DNA from: Bacillus sp. V5-8f
GTDB lineage: Bacteria > Bacillota > Bacilli > Bacillales > DSM-1321
DNA: 64,000 nt
NCBI RefSeq assembly: GCF_002863565.1
Contig: NZ_PGUW01000005.1
Coordinates: 434,001 to 498,000, forward strand
Direction: 5' to 3'
The notes under the pieces were generated by a model. That model saw nothing but the letters and a program-made list of their open reading frames with translations. It ran no database searches and was not told the origin of the DNA. Both the position numbers and the translations under genes were made by a program. This document shows positions 29,081 through 39,026 of this stretch, piece after piece (the first letter of the stretch is position 1; each line of letters starts with the position of its first letter).

Positions 29081-29713
29081 TGATTTCCCCTCCCCTTAAA
29101 CAGCCAATCTTTAATAGTTGTATCCTAACATGATTAAAGGGCTATAGTATAACGGATAAAAGTAATCAGCTGATATAACTAAAAGATATACCAACTGATT
29201 TCATATCTTTCTTCGATACTACAGTGTCTTTAAGATAAAGATGAACCTTCAAGAGAGAAACAACGATAATGTTGGCGAGAAATTTTTTATACTAATGGCT
29301 TCTCTAATATGGGGGAAATATCTCAAGAAAATAATCATTAAGATGTTTATGATAGATGGTTGGTTTAAAAGTTTAGAGAAATCAAGGTATATATTTTTTG
29401 TTGAATAAGAAAGGACATTACATATTTTCATTGTAGTGTCCTTTTCTCGTTAACAATTGATGAGGCTTTGCTATTATTATTTTTTGTAGGTTGTATTGGT
29501 GCTTTGCGGAAATATGGTTGTTCATTATGATTGACCTGGTATCATTTAATCCCACCATTCCCCTTATTTTTCACCGAAATTGTAAAATAAAAAATGAAAT
29601 ATTCAAACTTATACACGTATAAAAAATCAAGATCTTAGTCGATAAATAGATAAGAGGACATAAATCATCAGCATGTCAAAATCTCTATATCACATGTTAA
29701 GGAGACCGAAGTA
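29081..29713. other. Intergenic region upstream of the methionine operon
   Basis: Contains a TATACT hexamer on the minus strand near 29140 that could be the operon's -10 box, an ATCAGCTGAT palindrome at 29168-29177, and a hairpin at 29410-29445. No S-box, T-box or cobalamin riboswitch core was recognised by eye, and no gene. Confidence 0.45.
29410..29445. terminator. Terminator-like hairpin
   Basis: AAAGGACATTAC pairs with GTAGTGTCCTTT (one G-T wobble), 11-base loop, with T-rich flank on the plus side. No gene immediately precedes it on either strand, so its transcript is unknown; it may be part of a leader of the methionine operon. Confidence 0.55.
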
Positions 29714-29941
29714 ATGGCATATGAAAGTTTAAGTTCAATAGAGCTCCAACAAAAGCTGGAAGAAGTTCGTCATTATGAATCAAACTGGAACAATCTATTT
29801 CTTCAAGGAGATTTAGACGGAGAGTCACCAGAACGCATAAAATATTTTAAAGAAAAAGAACAGTTTTACGCACTTGAAGCGTCGACAATAGAAAGAGAGC
29901 TGACACTAAGAAGCCATAATAATAAACTCGCATCAGCTTAA
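29714..29941 (+). CDS. Small helical hypothetical protein, 75 residues
   Basis: Preceded by AAGGAGACCGAAGTA, an excellent ribosome site. The product is soluble, acidic and helical (IELQQKLEEVRHYESNWN; IKYFKEKEQFYALEASTIER), with one Trp, no Cys and no membrane segment. Two amphipathic helices joined by a GDLDGESPE loop are predicted. I do not recognise a family with known function. It is the only plus-strand gene in a 35 kb run of minus-strand genes apart from the 44-residue gene at 37.3 kb. No terminator is visible behind it. Confidence 0.75.
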   Translation: MAYESLSSIELQQKLEEVRHYESNWNNLFLQGDLDGESPERIKYFKEKEQFYALEASTIERELTLRSHNNKLASA

Positions 29942-30129
29942 TGACTACTGCTTCAAACTGAAACATGCAATCTGGTTAAGGAAGGCCCATACACTGTAGC
30001 TATAGGTCTTCCCAAACCGCAAACAAGAGCGTTTTCGAGAATTGTATCACATGTTTTGAAACAGCATTCATTTTATTCGAAATGCGTTACATGCCTTGGA
30101 TTCACTACGAATCTCCCCAACCTTTCCTG

Positions 30130-32308
30130 TTAATGCTGGTACTGGTAGTTAGCAGGATAATTCATTTGACTAACCAGCTTTTCAAATTCCCCTCTCGGAA
30201 GAGGTTTGCTTATATAAAAACCCTGTGCCTCATCGCACCCTAATTCCATTAACAAATTCATGACTTCTCTTCCTTCAACTCCTTCTGCCACCACCTTTAA
30301 ATTTAATTCATGGGCAAGGTATATAATTGTTTTCACTATGGTGATATCTCCTAAGTTTTGGGCCGCCTCCTGAATAAAGGTGCGGTCTATTTTCAGATAG
30401 TTAATGGGAAATATCCTCAAATAATTGAGTGATGAATAGCCTTTCCCGAAATCGTCTATGGATATTGATACATTCATTTCCCTTAGGATTTTTAAACATG
30501 AAATGCAATCCTCTATATTATCAATGAAGCTGTTCTCAGTGATTTCAATTTCAAGCAAGCTAGGATCGAAGCCTGTTTTCTTTAAAATTCGATCGACAAC
30601 ATTCAGGAAATGGGGTAGACGAAAATGAAGCGGCGAAATATTTACAGCTACCTTCAAGGGGTAGGAAAAATTCCATTCCTTCGTTTCCCTGCATGCCGTT
30701 TCCAGCACCCACTCATCAATTTTAATGATCAGCCCCGTTTCTTCTGCAATAGGAATAAACTTGTCTGGTGGTACATTCCCTATTCCATCGTAATAAAGCT
30801 TCCATTCCTTTTATCTGTCCTGTAAGCAAATCCATCTTGGGCTGGTAATACAGCTCCAGTTCATTATTCTCGATCCCCCTATGCAGAAATTGCTCGATCA
30901 TAAGGGTCTCGTCCTGGTGCTTATTCATTTCTGGAACATAGATGCTGAAGGTATTTCTGCTGAATGACTTGGCTGCGTACATAGCTGTGTCCGCATTTTT
31001 TAACAACGTATCGTAATCTTCGCCATGCTCTGGAAAAATACTGATTCCGATGCTTGCTGTTGTGAAAATCTTATGGGAGTTAGGGAGCAAAAAAGGGTCC
31101 ACAAACATCGATATAATCTGCTTTGCATACATCGAAACAGTTCCCTCGTCTTCAATGCCTGGCATGATGATAATAAACTCATCTCCCGCTAACCTATAAA
31201 TATGTCCTTTTGAATCCAAAGCATTTAGTAACCTGGCGGACACAGCACGGATCAGATGGTCTCCCATTGTATGGCCTAAAGAATCATTAATTTGTTTGAA
31301 ACGATCCAAATCGATAAAGAATACAGCAAATCTACTTTGATCTTTCTGTGATTGGGCAACAATTTCTGTGATATCGTCGTTGAATTTCCTTCTGTTAGGC
31401 AAATTGGTTAGTAAATCGTGAAATGCAATATAATGGACTTCTTCCTGGGCATCATGCAAGTCAGTAATATCATTTATGCAGCCAATTACCTCGACCACTT
31501 TCCCTTCCTGAAAAACGGGAGATAAATAGGTTAACAGGTGCCTGCCATTATAGGAATATGTATAATTGACACTTTTCCCGGAGAATGCTGTTTCGTACTG
31601 GGTCTCAAACATATCCGCCAAGTCGGATGGAAACACTTCGTGAGGCGTTTTGTCCTGCATTTTTTCATTTTCAAGACCTAATTCATAAGCTAATTTTCCT
31701 CTGTTCAAACTATAAACAAATTGGTTGTGTTCAACTTTTATAATTTTAAAAATTAAGTTGTTCATGGAGTTTGTAACAAGCCGGAAGTCATTTTGTAACG
31801 CTTCTACTAGGCTTTCCTGCGCGAGCTTGCCTTCAGTTATGTCTGTCCTGAACGAAATAAACATCTCAGGGAGTCTTTTGGGGCCATGGATCGGGACTAT
31901 TGTCGTTTTAATCCAATAGTATGAACCATCCTTTGCCTTATTTTTAATTTCTCCTTCCCATACCTTCCCTTGTTTAATAGTTTTCCACATATTTTTAAAA
32001 AATGATTGATCATGAAATCCGGAATTAAGGATTCTATGATCCTTTCCTATTAACTCTTCACGGCTATACTTGGAAATCTCACAAAATTTATCATTTGCAT
32101 ATAATATTTTTCCTTTGGTATTAGTCGCTGCTACTATTACAGAAACATCAAGTGCAGACTTTAACATAGAAAAATGATCTAGGGAATTTGCTATTCGGTG
32201 CAGGTATTGTTCAATTTCAATATTGCTGCCAACAGTGCCTTTAGCCAATTCTGCTTGAAAGTCCTTAATAAATCGTTCTGAATTATACGTATCGAAAAGT
32301 TCGTCCAT
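30130..32308 (-). pseudogene. PAS-PAS-GGDEF-EAL protein, frameshifted in the EAL domain
   Basis: Cytosolic c-di-GMP enzyme broken by a frameshift. The first frame (start ATG 32308, AGGTGA site) encodes two PAS domains (~50-160, ~170-285), GGDEF (~300-455, YRLAGDEFIIIMPG) and the start of EAL (MEALLRWN), then runs out of frame at about 30780 and stops at 30722. The remaining EAL domain (FIPIAEETGLI, VNISPLHFRL, EITENSFID, SIDDFGKGYSSL, KIDRTFI, VVAEGVEG, AQGFYISKPLP) is intact in the next frame to 30130. Compared with family members a few residues after RWN are missing, so a short deletion (3n+2 bases) fits better than a one-base read error. The truncated product could still act as a PAS-GGDEF cyclase. 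Confidence 0.85.
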
Positions 32309-32522
32309 TGTTATCACCTGTTATGCCCCTCCCCACTTTTGCTAAATGGAACTTGTTATCTGACTTGTGTTAGGTCGTATAGCCATATAAAAATACGAAT
32401 ATTTGTTTCTAGTTCTTTTTTACCACAGCATCGAAGCATTTACAATATTATGGAAATTTTATTCTTATTATATGGTTGTAATAGTGAAAACGTCGAGAAT
32501 CGGTTGTTAATCAGATATAAAA

Positions 32523-32554
32523 AAACAGTGGGATTCAAGTGAATCCCACTGTTT
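32523..32554. terminator. Strong intrinsic terminator after InhA protease
   Basis: AAACAGTGGGATTC / GAATCCCACTGTTT, a perfect 14-base stem with AAGT loop, 17 bases beyond the protease stop. Confidence 0.9.
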
Positions 32555-32570
32555 ACTAGTTTAATTCTTA

Positions 32571-34958
32571 TTAATGTATGAATTTTTTTGTAATCCACAC
32601 CATTCCGGCTGAATTATCTTTAGCCTCACCGAGCACATGGAATTTTAAGCCATAGTTGGGTACCTTGCGTCCGGCGTCCGGAATGAGATGATTCATGTAC
32701 GTTTTAGAATCATCGAACGTAATTACACCTGGTAATCCATCATAATCGTAGATTCCGCGAGTTGGTGAATCTACATACCACTCAGAAGCTTTGTCAAATG
32801 AGAAGGCCGCATCCGCCACCTGGTAACGAGTACTTTGGTTGATGGAATCTTTGCCTTGAAATGTACCTACGATTGCTTCGGGATGGGAGTCGACTACACC
32901 AATGAACCCTTCACCCGGGTGCACTCCAGTCCAGTTATCAGTATAAGAATCATCACCATACCAAACTACTAAACCAGTGTTATACTTTACACCGCGTGAA
33001 AACTGAAGTGCTTTATCCGCTCCTGCATAGTTTCTCCACTCAAGATAGTAATAATGAGATTTTAGGAATATGCCGTTTGAAGCCTCAAAACCGTTAAGTG
33101 TTACTTTTGCTGTTCCTTCCGCATTATCGGAGAATATGGTGTCGCCGTCCGCTGACACCACAATGTTATCGATCGCATATCCGTCAGGTGCCAGGCCGCC
33201 GTCCGTTACATATTCAAATACAATTTTTACTTTCTTGCCTGCAAACTGGCTTAAATCAAGAATCTTATTTTCCCACAAGCCTCTACTTGTTTCGAAACCG
33301 CCTTCTGTGTTTTGATCGCCGATTGTATCAAGACGGACAGGTTCTTTTTCTCCTTCTACAAAAGCATTTACATAAACATAGTCATAATCAAACTCTACTT
33401 GATACCACTGTTTATAGTTGATGGATGCAGTATTCACATTAGTTAAATCCAATAAAGGTGTTTCCAACAATGTATGGAGATTATCTCCTTTTGTACTATA
33501 GTAGTACTTATCCCCATAAGCTGGTTTAATCCCCATCACTTCCTTTTTAGGAAGATTCACTTTGACGATTCCAGCGTTTTTCGATTTTGTTACGCTCTGG
33601 TCAATAACACTGGATAAACCTTCTTTGTCGATGTTCTCATAATTCAGTTCAGTAATATTTGCCCAGTTTCCGCCCATTGTCTTTTGAAAGAATTCCTTAT
33701 TTTGTGGGGAAAAGCTAGTTGGCGTTGTCCCGGCAATTTCACCATTCCAGCTTCCGCCACTCATGATCGACCATGAAGCAACAGGCTCGCCATGCCCTGT
33801 GTACTGGGTATCATATTCATCGGGAAGACCCAGGTCATGTCCAAATTCATGCGCAAATACCCCAACCGCGCCGTCTTCCGGCTCAATTGTGTAATCAAAT
33901 GCTGCCATTTGTCCGCCCCAGTAAGGAACCTTAGCCGCTGTGCCCGGGATTTCGTACGGTGAACTTCCGATAACCCATCGGTGGGACCAAATAGCATCAT
34001 CCCCTAATTTTCCGCCGCCAGCTTCCTGGCCAACGCCTGCGTGGATCACCATTAAGTGATCGACAAGACCATCCGGTTCATTATGATTGCCGTCCCCATC
34101 CAAATCATATTGGTCGAACTGGTCAAATTCTGATAAATTGAGACCCGACTCCACTGCTGCATTTAAGGAATCCTTTACAAGGTCGCGGGGGCCTTTAGGA
34201 GCAAGATTATCAGTTCCTCCTTCAGGATTGTCATCTCCATATTCTTTTGCGTTGCCAGGAACAGTCAACCAATCCGTTACATGGCCGTCCACCGTATAGC
34301 TTCCACCCGATTGTTCTTCATAGTATTGCTTAAATGTCTCAACTTTCTCACCGTTAAATAACTCAAATGCCTGATCGCCGAAAAGCATTTTTTCATAATG
34401 TTCATGGCTGAAATCTTCAGAATACATATAGCCGGGCTCTTGCTCGATTTGATTGTGCTTGAAATCTGCATATTCTACTAACAGAACTAATACCTTATCT
34501 TCCCGTATTGAACCGTTATAACCTGCCTGTTGTGCCGGATCTACTTTCGCATACCCATTTGGCCTGCCATTCTGGGCTATGCCTTTAGAAATCTGCTTAG
34601 ATAGCTTGGCCTTTTGGGCCTCTACAAAGTCTTTTGTCTTTTTATCAAACGCTTGCTCTTTGGAGGTAGTATTTTTTGTTGTACCAATTTTTTTATTCTT
34701 CTTTTGGATATAGGCATTTACTGCCTGCTTCACTTCTTCCGATGTTGCATTTTTTGAAATAACTCCCCGTTTCTGTAGTGCTTTTGCCAGGCGGTCCTGA
34801 TCCACAACATTTAAATCAATTGGCGCTGATTCCACTGCTGCAGACACGTTTGTTGGTGACATTGCTGTACCGGAAAAAGAACCTGTGAACACGGACATAG
34901 CAACTAATGCACTGGCCGCAAAACTGGAAAAGATCTTTACTGTATTTTTCTTCTTCAT
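32571..34958 (-). CDS. ina: Immune inhibitor A-type M6 zinc metalloprotease
   Basis: 795 residues, secreted. A signal peptide spans residues 1-~41 (cleavage after NVSA). An Ala/Lys-rich propeptide (~45-150) precedes the M6 domain; the zinc site [14 protein letters not shown] puts His370, Glu371, His374 in place, with the downstream WSIMSGGSW Met-turn. [13 protein letters not shown] (~285) looks like a calcium site. After ~450 follow the MAM-like VEG domains seen in InhA. InhA proteases degrade antibacterial peptides and host matrix in the B. cereus group; in soil Bacillaceae they act as general exoproteases. Monocistronic. The ATG has GGGGGAACAAC upstream. Confidence 0.95.
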   Translation of the reverse strand: MKKKNTVKIFSSFAASALVAMSVFTGSFSGTAMSPTNVSAAVESAPIDLNVVDQDRLAKALQKRGVISKNATSEEVKQAVNAYIQKKNKKIGTTKNTTSKEQAFDKKTKDFVEAQKAKLSKQISKGIAQNGRPNGYAKVDPAQQAGYNGSIREDKVLVLLVEYADFKHNQIEQEPGYMYSEDFSHEHYEKMLFGDQAFELFNGEKVETFKQYYEEQSGGSYTVDGHVTDWLTVPGNAKEYGDDNPEGGTDNLAPKGPRDLVKDSLNAAVESGLNLSEFDQFDQYDLDGDGNHNEPDGLVDHLMVIHAGVGQEAGGGKLGDDAIWSHRWVIGSSPYEIPGTAAKVPYWGGQMAAFDYTIEPEDGAVGVFAHEFGHDLGLPDEYDTQYTGHGEPVASWSIMSGGSWNGEIAGTTPTSFSPQNKEFFQKTMGGNWANITELNYENIDKEGLSSVIDQSVTKSKNAGIVKVNLPKKEVMGIKPAYGDKYYYSTKGDNLHTLLETPLLDLTNVNTASINYKQWYQVEFDYDYVYVNAFVEGEKEPVRLDTIGDQNTEGGFETSRGLWENKILDLSQFAGKKVKIVFEYVTDGGLAPDGYAIDNIVVSADGDTIFSDNAEGTAKVTLNGFEASNGIFLKSHYYYLEWRNYAGADKALQFSRGVKYNTGLVVWYGDDSYTDNWTGVHPGEGFIGVVDSHPEAIVGTFQGKDSINQSTRYQVADAAFSFDKASEWYVDSPTRGIYDYDGLPGVITFDDSKTYMNHLIPDAGRKVPNYGLKFHVLGEAKDNSAGMVWITKKFIH

Positions 34959-35269
34959 GTTGTTCCCCCATTTTGCAGATTTTTTAATACCTTATTTTTT
35001 TCAGAATCTTCTTACATTCTAGTAAAATACTATAATAATTTGCATAATTTTTACATAGATAAGATGGCTCATTAAAAAATGCGAAATTGGTATAAAATTG
35101 GCAAAACATTTCTGTATTTATGTCAAAATGGGAAACTGGTGAAAGATTAGTAGGCCTATATCATTAAAAACGCTGAACTTTTCCCCTTATATTTATGTAC
35201 CTTAACTTTTCGTGCCACTAAAAATAAGAACAAATGACTATTCTTTCATCCCCCTGAATGCCATAATAA
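34959..35269. other. Upstream region of the protease gene
   Basis: About 310 bases, AT-rich, presumably holding the protease promoter. No operator or second gene recognised. Confidence 0.45.
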
Positions 35270-35310
35270 AAAAAGGATTGACCTATTACTGGAATCGGCC
35301 AATCCTTTTT
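35270..35310. terminator. Intrinsic terminator, orphan
   Basis: AAAAAGGATTG / CAATCCTTTTT perfect 11-base stem with GGTCAATC-type inner pairing. It has A and T runs on both sides. No gene directly precedes it, only a short frame that crosses the REP-like element. Confidence 0.8.
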
Positions 35311-35421
35311 CTGATTCTATAAGCGACTTGTTCGTTTTTGATAAAAATGATCAAAGCCGATTTTATTTTTTATTTGAATCCGCGTAGAACGCCATGGCAT
35401 CACGCATAAATACAGCCGGGA

Positions 35422-35481
35422 TTTGGGGGTCAGTCCCCCGCTGCTTCACCGCGGTACCCCACCGGGGGACTGACCCCCAAA
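35422..35481. repeat. Nested GC-rich palindrome (REP-like element B)
   Basis: Perfect 19-base arms TTTGGGGGTCAGTCCCCCG (35422-35440) and its complement (35463-35481). Each arm can fold on itself (GGGGG-TCAGT-CCCCC), and the 22-base centre contains ACCGCGGT. Same plan and partly same bases (GGGGGTCAG) as element A at 2251-2304. Located between two terminators in a gene-free gap. Confidence 0.78.
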
Positions 35482-35487
35482 ATGAAT

Positions 35488-35519
35488 AAAGTCCTGCAGA
35501 GCAGATTCTGCAGGACTTT
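35488..35519. terminator. Intrinsic terminator after class V aminotransferase
   Basis: AAAGTCCTGCAGA / TCTGCAGGACTTT, perfect 13-base stem. It lies 115 bases beyond the aminotransferase stop and directly beside REP-like element B. Confidence 0.82.
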
Positions 35520-35633
35520 ATTTTTGTATAGTAATTGGTTTCCCATTTTAAAGCTCTTGACATTTAACAATGAATTTTGTTTTAAAAAAGGGCGGGTCAA
35601 TTGCCCTGAAACTAATATGCTTTTAAAAAGATA

Positions 35634-37142
35634 TTACGGCTCCGGTAAAGCGAACATTTCTGCGGTCAGGTCCCTTTGTTCATAAACGTAAACATAATCA
35701 TTATTCTTCGGATCATATCGATAATCTTGTTCCCACTCTTCAATGTTTTCCACGATCTGCTTTATGGAAGAAACAAAATTGTATACTTCTTCATTTGTCA
35801 TTGTTGGATGCAAGGAAACCCGAACCCATCCTGGTTTTGAAGACATATCCCCATTTTCAATTTGTTCAGAAATGGAGTGAGAGGTTTCCTTATCAATATT
35901 AAGCAATAGGTGTCCATAGGTACCTGCACAGGAACATCCCCCCCTTACCTGGTAGCCGAATCGGTCATTTAAAAGCTTGACTAGTAAATTATAATGAATC
36001 CCCTCAACGATAAATGAAACGATTCCTAACCGATCCTGTCTTCCGCCTTCCAAAAGGTGGACGCCTGGTATTTTTTTTAGGCCTGGCATCAGTACATCAA
36101 TTAATTCTTTTTCCCTTTTGAGCATGTTTTCCGTTCCCATTTGTTCCTTTAATTTAATCGCCAATGCTGTTTTGATGGTTTGTAAAATTCCTGGGGTACC
36201 GCCGTCCTCACGTATTTCGATATTGTCATGATACCTGCGTCCTCCCCATGGATTCGTCCATGTAACTGTCCCGCCTCCGGGATGATCAGGAACTTTACAT
36301 TTATACAGTCTTGAATCAAAAATCAGTACACCATTGGCGCCGGGCCCTCCCAAAAATTTATGTGGCGAGAAGAAAATGCCATCAAGCTTTTCCATTGGAT
36401 CCTCCGGGTGCATATCAATAGTAACGTATGGCGCTGACGCCGCGAAATCAATAAAGCATATACCGCCGTGTTCGTGCATCTTTCTGGCTAATTGATAATA
36501 AGGAGTCACGATGCCTGTTACATTGGAACAAGCAGTAAAAGAACCGATTTTGACATTCCTATGCGCATACCGGGTGAGGAGGTGCTCCAGGTGTTCGATA
36601 TCCACATTTCCATTGGCAGCAGGCCTGACAATTTCAACATCTCCAATGGTCTCCAACCAAGAAGTGTGATTCGAATGGTGTTCCATATGAGTTATAAAAA
36701 TAATAGGCCGGTCTTCGATTGCAATTTTGCTTTTCCCTTTAAATGCCTCCGGCAGCCTTAAGCCTAAAATCCTTTGTAATTTATTCACGACAGCGGTTGT
36801 ACCGTAGCCATCTGTGATAAGAACGTCATGTTTATCCGCATTCACATGTTCTTTGATGACTCGCTGTGCATTCTTATAGGCGAGGGTCATGACGGAGCTA
36901 GTAGAATTTGACTCTGTATGTGTATTGGCCATATATGGACCGAACATTTCAGTTACCTGGTATTCAATCGGCCGATAAAGCCTTCCACTGGCGGTCCAAT
37001 CGGCATAAATCATTTTTTTTGTCCCATAGGGTGTGGTGATTCGATAGCCGTTTCCAATAATATGCTTTCGAAACTTTTCAAAATAGGCTTCAGACTCTCC
37101 AGCGAAATAATACTCCTGATCTCCAACTCTTACCGTTATCAT
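35634..37142 (-). CDS. Class V aminotransferase, cysteine desulfurase-like
   Basis: 502-residue PLP enzyme. The cofactor Lys lies in FFSPHKFLGGPGANGVL, the PLP-binding region in GYGTTAVVNKLQ and FTACSNVTGIVTPYY, and a desulfurase-like Cys loop in VRGGCSCAGTYGHLL. SufS/CsdA enzymes are ~400 residues; this family is about 100 longer, with an N-terminal extension (EYYFAGESEAYFEKFRK) and an acidic/Tyr-rich C-terminus. It may be a desulfurase or a related lyase; the two adjacent cysteines differ from the single Cys in SufS. No suf or isc genes lie nearby. ATG 37142 follows GGGGGTGAAGCTGA. Monocistronic. Confidence 0.85.
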   Translation of the reverse strand: MITVRVGDQEYYFAGESEAYFEKFRKHIIGNGYRITTPYGTKKMIYADWTASGRLYRPIEYQVTEMFGPYMANTHTESNSTSSVMTLAYKNAQRVIKEHVNADKHDVLITDGYGTTAVVNKLQRILGLRLPEAFKGKSKIAIEDRPIIFITHMEHHSNHTSWLETIGDVEIVRPAANGNVDIEHLEHLLTRYAHRNVKIGSFTACSNVTGIVTPYYQLARKMHEHGGICFIDFAASAPYVTIDMHPEDPMEKLDGIFFSPHKFLGGPGANGVLIFDSRLYKCKVPDHPGGGTVTWTNPWGGRRYHDNIEIREDGGTPGILQTIKTALAIKLKEQMGTENMLKREKELIDVLMPGLKKIPGVHLLEGGRQDRLGIVSFIVEGIHYNLLVKLLNDRFGYQVRGGCSCAGTYGHLLLNIDKETSHSISEQIENGDMSSKPGWVRVSLHPTMTNEEVYNFVSSIKQIVENIEEWEQDYRYDPKNNDYVYVYEQRDLTAEMFALPEP

Positions 37143-37307
37143 TCAGCTTCACCCCCGATGCATGCCATTCAATATATTAATCTATGCACCTAGATTCATT
37201 ACGGTTCATTATGGCAAGTATCGATTAAAGCTTTAGCAAAATGATTTGTTGTCTGTCCTTTTGGAAATACTGTAGCTTGAAATGATCAGAAAAAGAGGTG
37301 TTATTTT

Positions 37308-37442
37308 GTGAATGATCCTAAATTCCGACCGGATCCTGAGGTTGAAAGATTCATGCTGGAAACAGGGGTTACAGAATTAGAAGCAGCGCGTCAGCTGGGC
37401 ATAAATCTAGATGAAATATGGGTCGGGATTGAAGAAGACTAA
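37308..37442 (+). CDS. Small hypothetical protein, 44 residues
   Basis: GTG start with AAAGAGGTG seven bases upstream, a convincing initiation site. The peptide is acidic and helical (ERFMLETGVTELEAARQLG then NLDEIWVGIEED), reading like a single helix-turn-helix-sized unit. No family recognised. It is divergent from the aminotransferase and convergent with aldose epimerase. Confidence 0.6.
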   Translation: MNDPKFRPDPEVERFMLETGVTELEAARQLGINLDEIWVGIEED

Positions 37443-37459
37443 CGAAATAGAAATATGGA

Positions 37460-37486
37460 GAGCCTCATCCATGAGGAATGAGGCTC
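37460..37486. terminator. Hairpin between convergent genes
   Basis: GAGCCTCAT / ATGAGGCTC perfect nine-base stem between the 44-residue gene and the aldose epimerase stop. T-runs are weak on both sides. Confidence 0.6.
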
Positions 37487-37496
37487 ATACATTACC

Positions 37497-38546
37497 CTAA
37501 ATCTGCAGGGTAAAAGTGTATTTCGTTTTTGAATGGTATTCTTTCCCTTTTTCTAAAGCAACAGACGGAAAATGCTGATGGTGAATGGCATCAGGAGGGT
37601 GTTGTGTTTCCAGGCATACTCCTAAATGCTTTTTGGCTTGGACTCCTCTTATGGAAAATTCATTCATAATGTTGTTTCCTGTATACAGGACGACACAGGG
37701 CTCATCCGTTTCAACGATCAGCCGTCGCCCACTCTCTTCGTCAGCTAAGATTATCTCCTTCTGATGATTGGTATTCAAAATAAAAGGATGATCATACCCA
37801 TTACCTGCCAGAGCAATTTGTGGATGCCGGGATTGAACACCCTCCTTCAGCTTCCTTCCACTTCGAAAATCAAAGACGGTACCATCCACATTAATCAGAT
37901 TTCCTGTAGGAAGCAGTTGATCATTCAATTCAAGAAATTGGTGACTTTTGAGGGTTATTTCATGCTCTAAAATATCCCGTTTTAAATCCCCGCTCAAATT
38001 GAAATAGCTATGGTTCGTCATATTCACTATTGTCTTCTTGTCAGATATTCCAAAATAAGAAATGGTGAATTCATCGCGATTATTGAATGTATAGGTAACC
38101 TTCATTGCTAAGTTCCCAGGGTATACTTCTTCCCCATCTGAACTTATATAAGAAAACTCAATTCCAATTTCATTTTCCTTTTGAAACAACTCATAATCCC
38201 ATAAAGCATGACTAAACCCTTTGTTTCCGCCATGTATATGGTTCCTGTTTTCATTTTGGGCAAGATGGTATTTCTTCCCGTCCAAATCAAAACTTCCATT
38301 CTTGATTCTCCCGGCCACACGGCCAACGACTGCTCCGAAATATGGAGAATATCGGTCATATTCATCCATGCTGTCAAATCCCAGCACGACATTTTCCATC
38401 TGCCCTTTTTTGTCAGGTGTTAAAATTTCCGTTATGATACAGCCGTAATTGATACAGGATATTTGTAATCCATTTTCATTTTTCATCTTAATTAAGTGGA
38501 CCGGCTGACCATCCTTTTCGCCGAAAATCTCTGTTTTTATGTCCAT
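37497..38546 (-). CDS. galM: Aldose 1-epimerase (mutarotase)
   Basis: 349 residues with the galactose mutarotase fold, interconverting alpha and beta sugar anomers in the cytosol. Catalytic marks: NRNHIHGGNKGF (first His), NMTNHSYFNLSG (catalytic His) and GVCLETQHPPDA (catalytic Glu). Length is normal for the family. ATG 38546 follows GAATTGGGTGAAGGATC. No gal or xyl genes flank it, so the sugar is not indicated. Confidence 0.95.
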   Translation of the reverse strand: MDIKTEIFGEKDGQPVHLIKMKNENGLQISCINYGCIITEILTPDKKGQMENVVLGFDSMDEYDRYSPYFGAVVGRVAGRIKNGSFDLDGKKYHLAQNENRNHIHGGNKGFSHALWDYELFQKENEIGIEFSYISSDGEEVYPGNLAMKVTYTFNNRDEFTISYFGISDKKTIVNMTNHSYFNLSGDLKRDILEHEITLKSHQFLELNDQLLPTGNLINVDGTVFDFRSGRKLKEGVQSRHPQIALAGNGYDHPFILNTNHQKEIILADEESGRRLIVETDEPCVVLYTGNNIMNEFSIRGVQAKKHLGVCLETQHPPDAIHHQHFPSVALEKGKEYHSKTKYTFTLQI

Positions 38547-38895
38547 GATCCTTCACCCAATTCAACGATGTTATATTTCTTTCCTTTTACTAATTTCCCT
38601 GATTGAGTGGAATCATAACATGCTTCTCTTGAACAAAAATTTTTGATGTGACCTCCGGTGCATACGTTGAAAAAGGGATTGCTTTTAATGCATAAATTCC
38701 CTCTAATTTTTATCCGTTGAGTAAATTAACGGTATGGAAACACTTATTCCTAAAAAATGATGTTAGCTTGTACTTTTCCCACTTAGGGGAGAAATGTAAG
38801 GATGATTAACTCTTAAATAAACAAACGGAAAAATTGTTAAAAAAACCCACATCGGTTGATGATTAATGATGAGTAAGATGATAAAATAAAAGTAA
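38547..38895. other. Intergenic region before the tRNA gene
   Basis: 350 AT-rich bases upstream of both galM (minus) and the tRNA (plus); must hold both promoters. No clear -35/-10 pair could be chosen by eye and no gene is seen. Confidence 0.4.
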
Positions 38896-38969
38896 CGGGA
38901 TGTAGCGTAGCTTGGTAGCGCGCATGCATGGGGTGCATGAGGTCGCAGGTTCAAATCCTGTCATCCCGA
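38896..38969 (+). tRNA. tRNA-Pro (anticodon GGG)
   Basis: Cloverleaf is complete: acceptor CGGGATG / CATCCCG, D arm around TAGCTTGGTAGCG, anticodon stem CATGC / GCATG with loop ATGGGGT (anticodon GGG), and TTCAAAT T-loop in GCAGG / CCTGT. CCA is not encoded. It is a lone tRNA gene followed by a terminator. Confidence 0.95.
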
Positions 38970-38983
38970 TAAAATGAGGTAGC

Positions 38984-39013
38984 AAAAAGGTGTGGGAAAT
39001 CCTACACCTTTTT
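38984..39013. terminator. Terminator shared by tRNA and enolase-type gene
   Basis: AAAAAGGTGTGGGA / TCCTACACCTTTTT, 14-base stem with one wobble, 14 bases after the tRNA and 14 bases before the convergent gene's stop. Confidence 0.88.
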
Positions 39014-39026
39014 ATCATTTGCACCA

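Noticed and set aside
29081..29713. SAM riboswitch before the YitJ-type gene
   Set aside because: Expected from B. subtilis but its conserved core was not found by eye; left as a negative to be tested by covariance search.
35363..35563. 66-codon minus-strand frame crossing REP-like element B
   Set aside because: It reads through a terminator and the palindrome; only the last 20 codons look protein-like. No start signal.
38896..38969. tRNA-Pro as attachment site of an integrated island
   Set aside because: No integrase and no repeat of the tRNA 3' end was noticed nearby; flanking genes look native.
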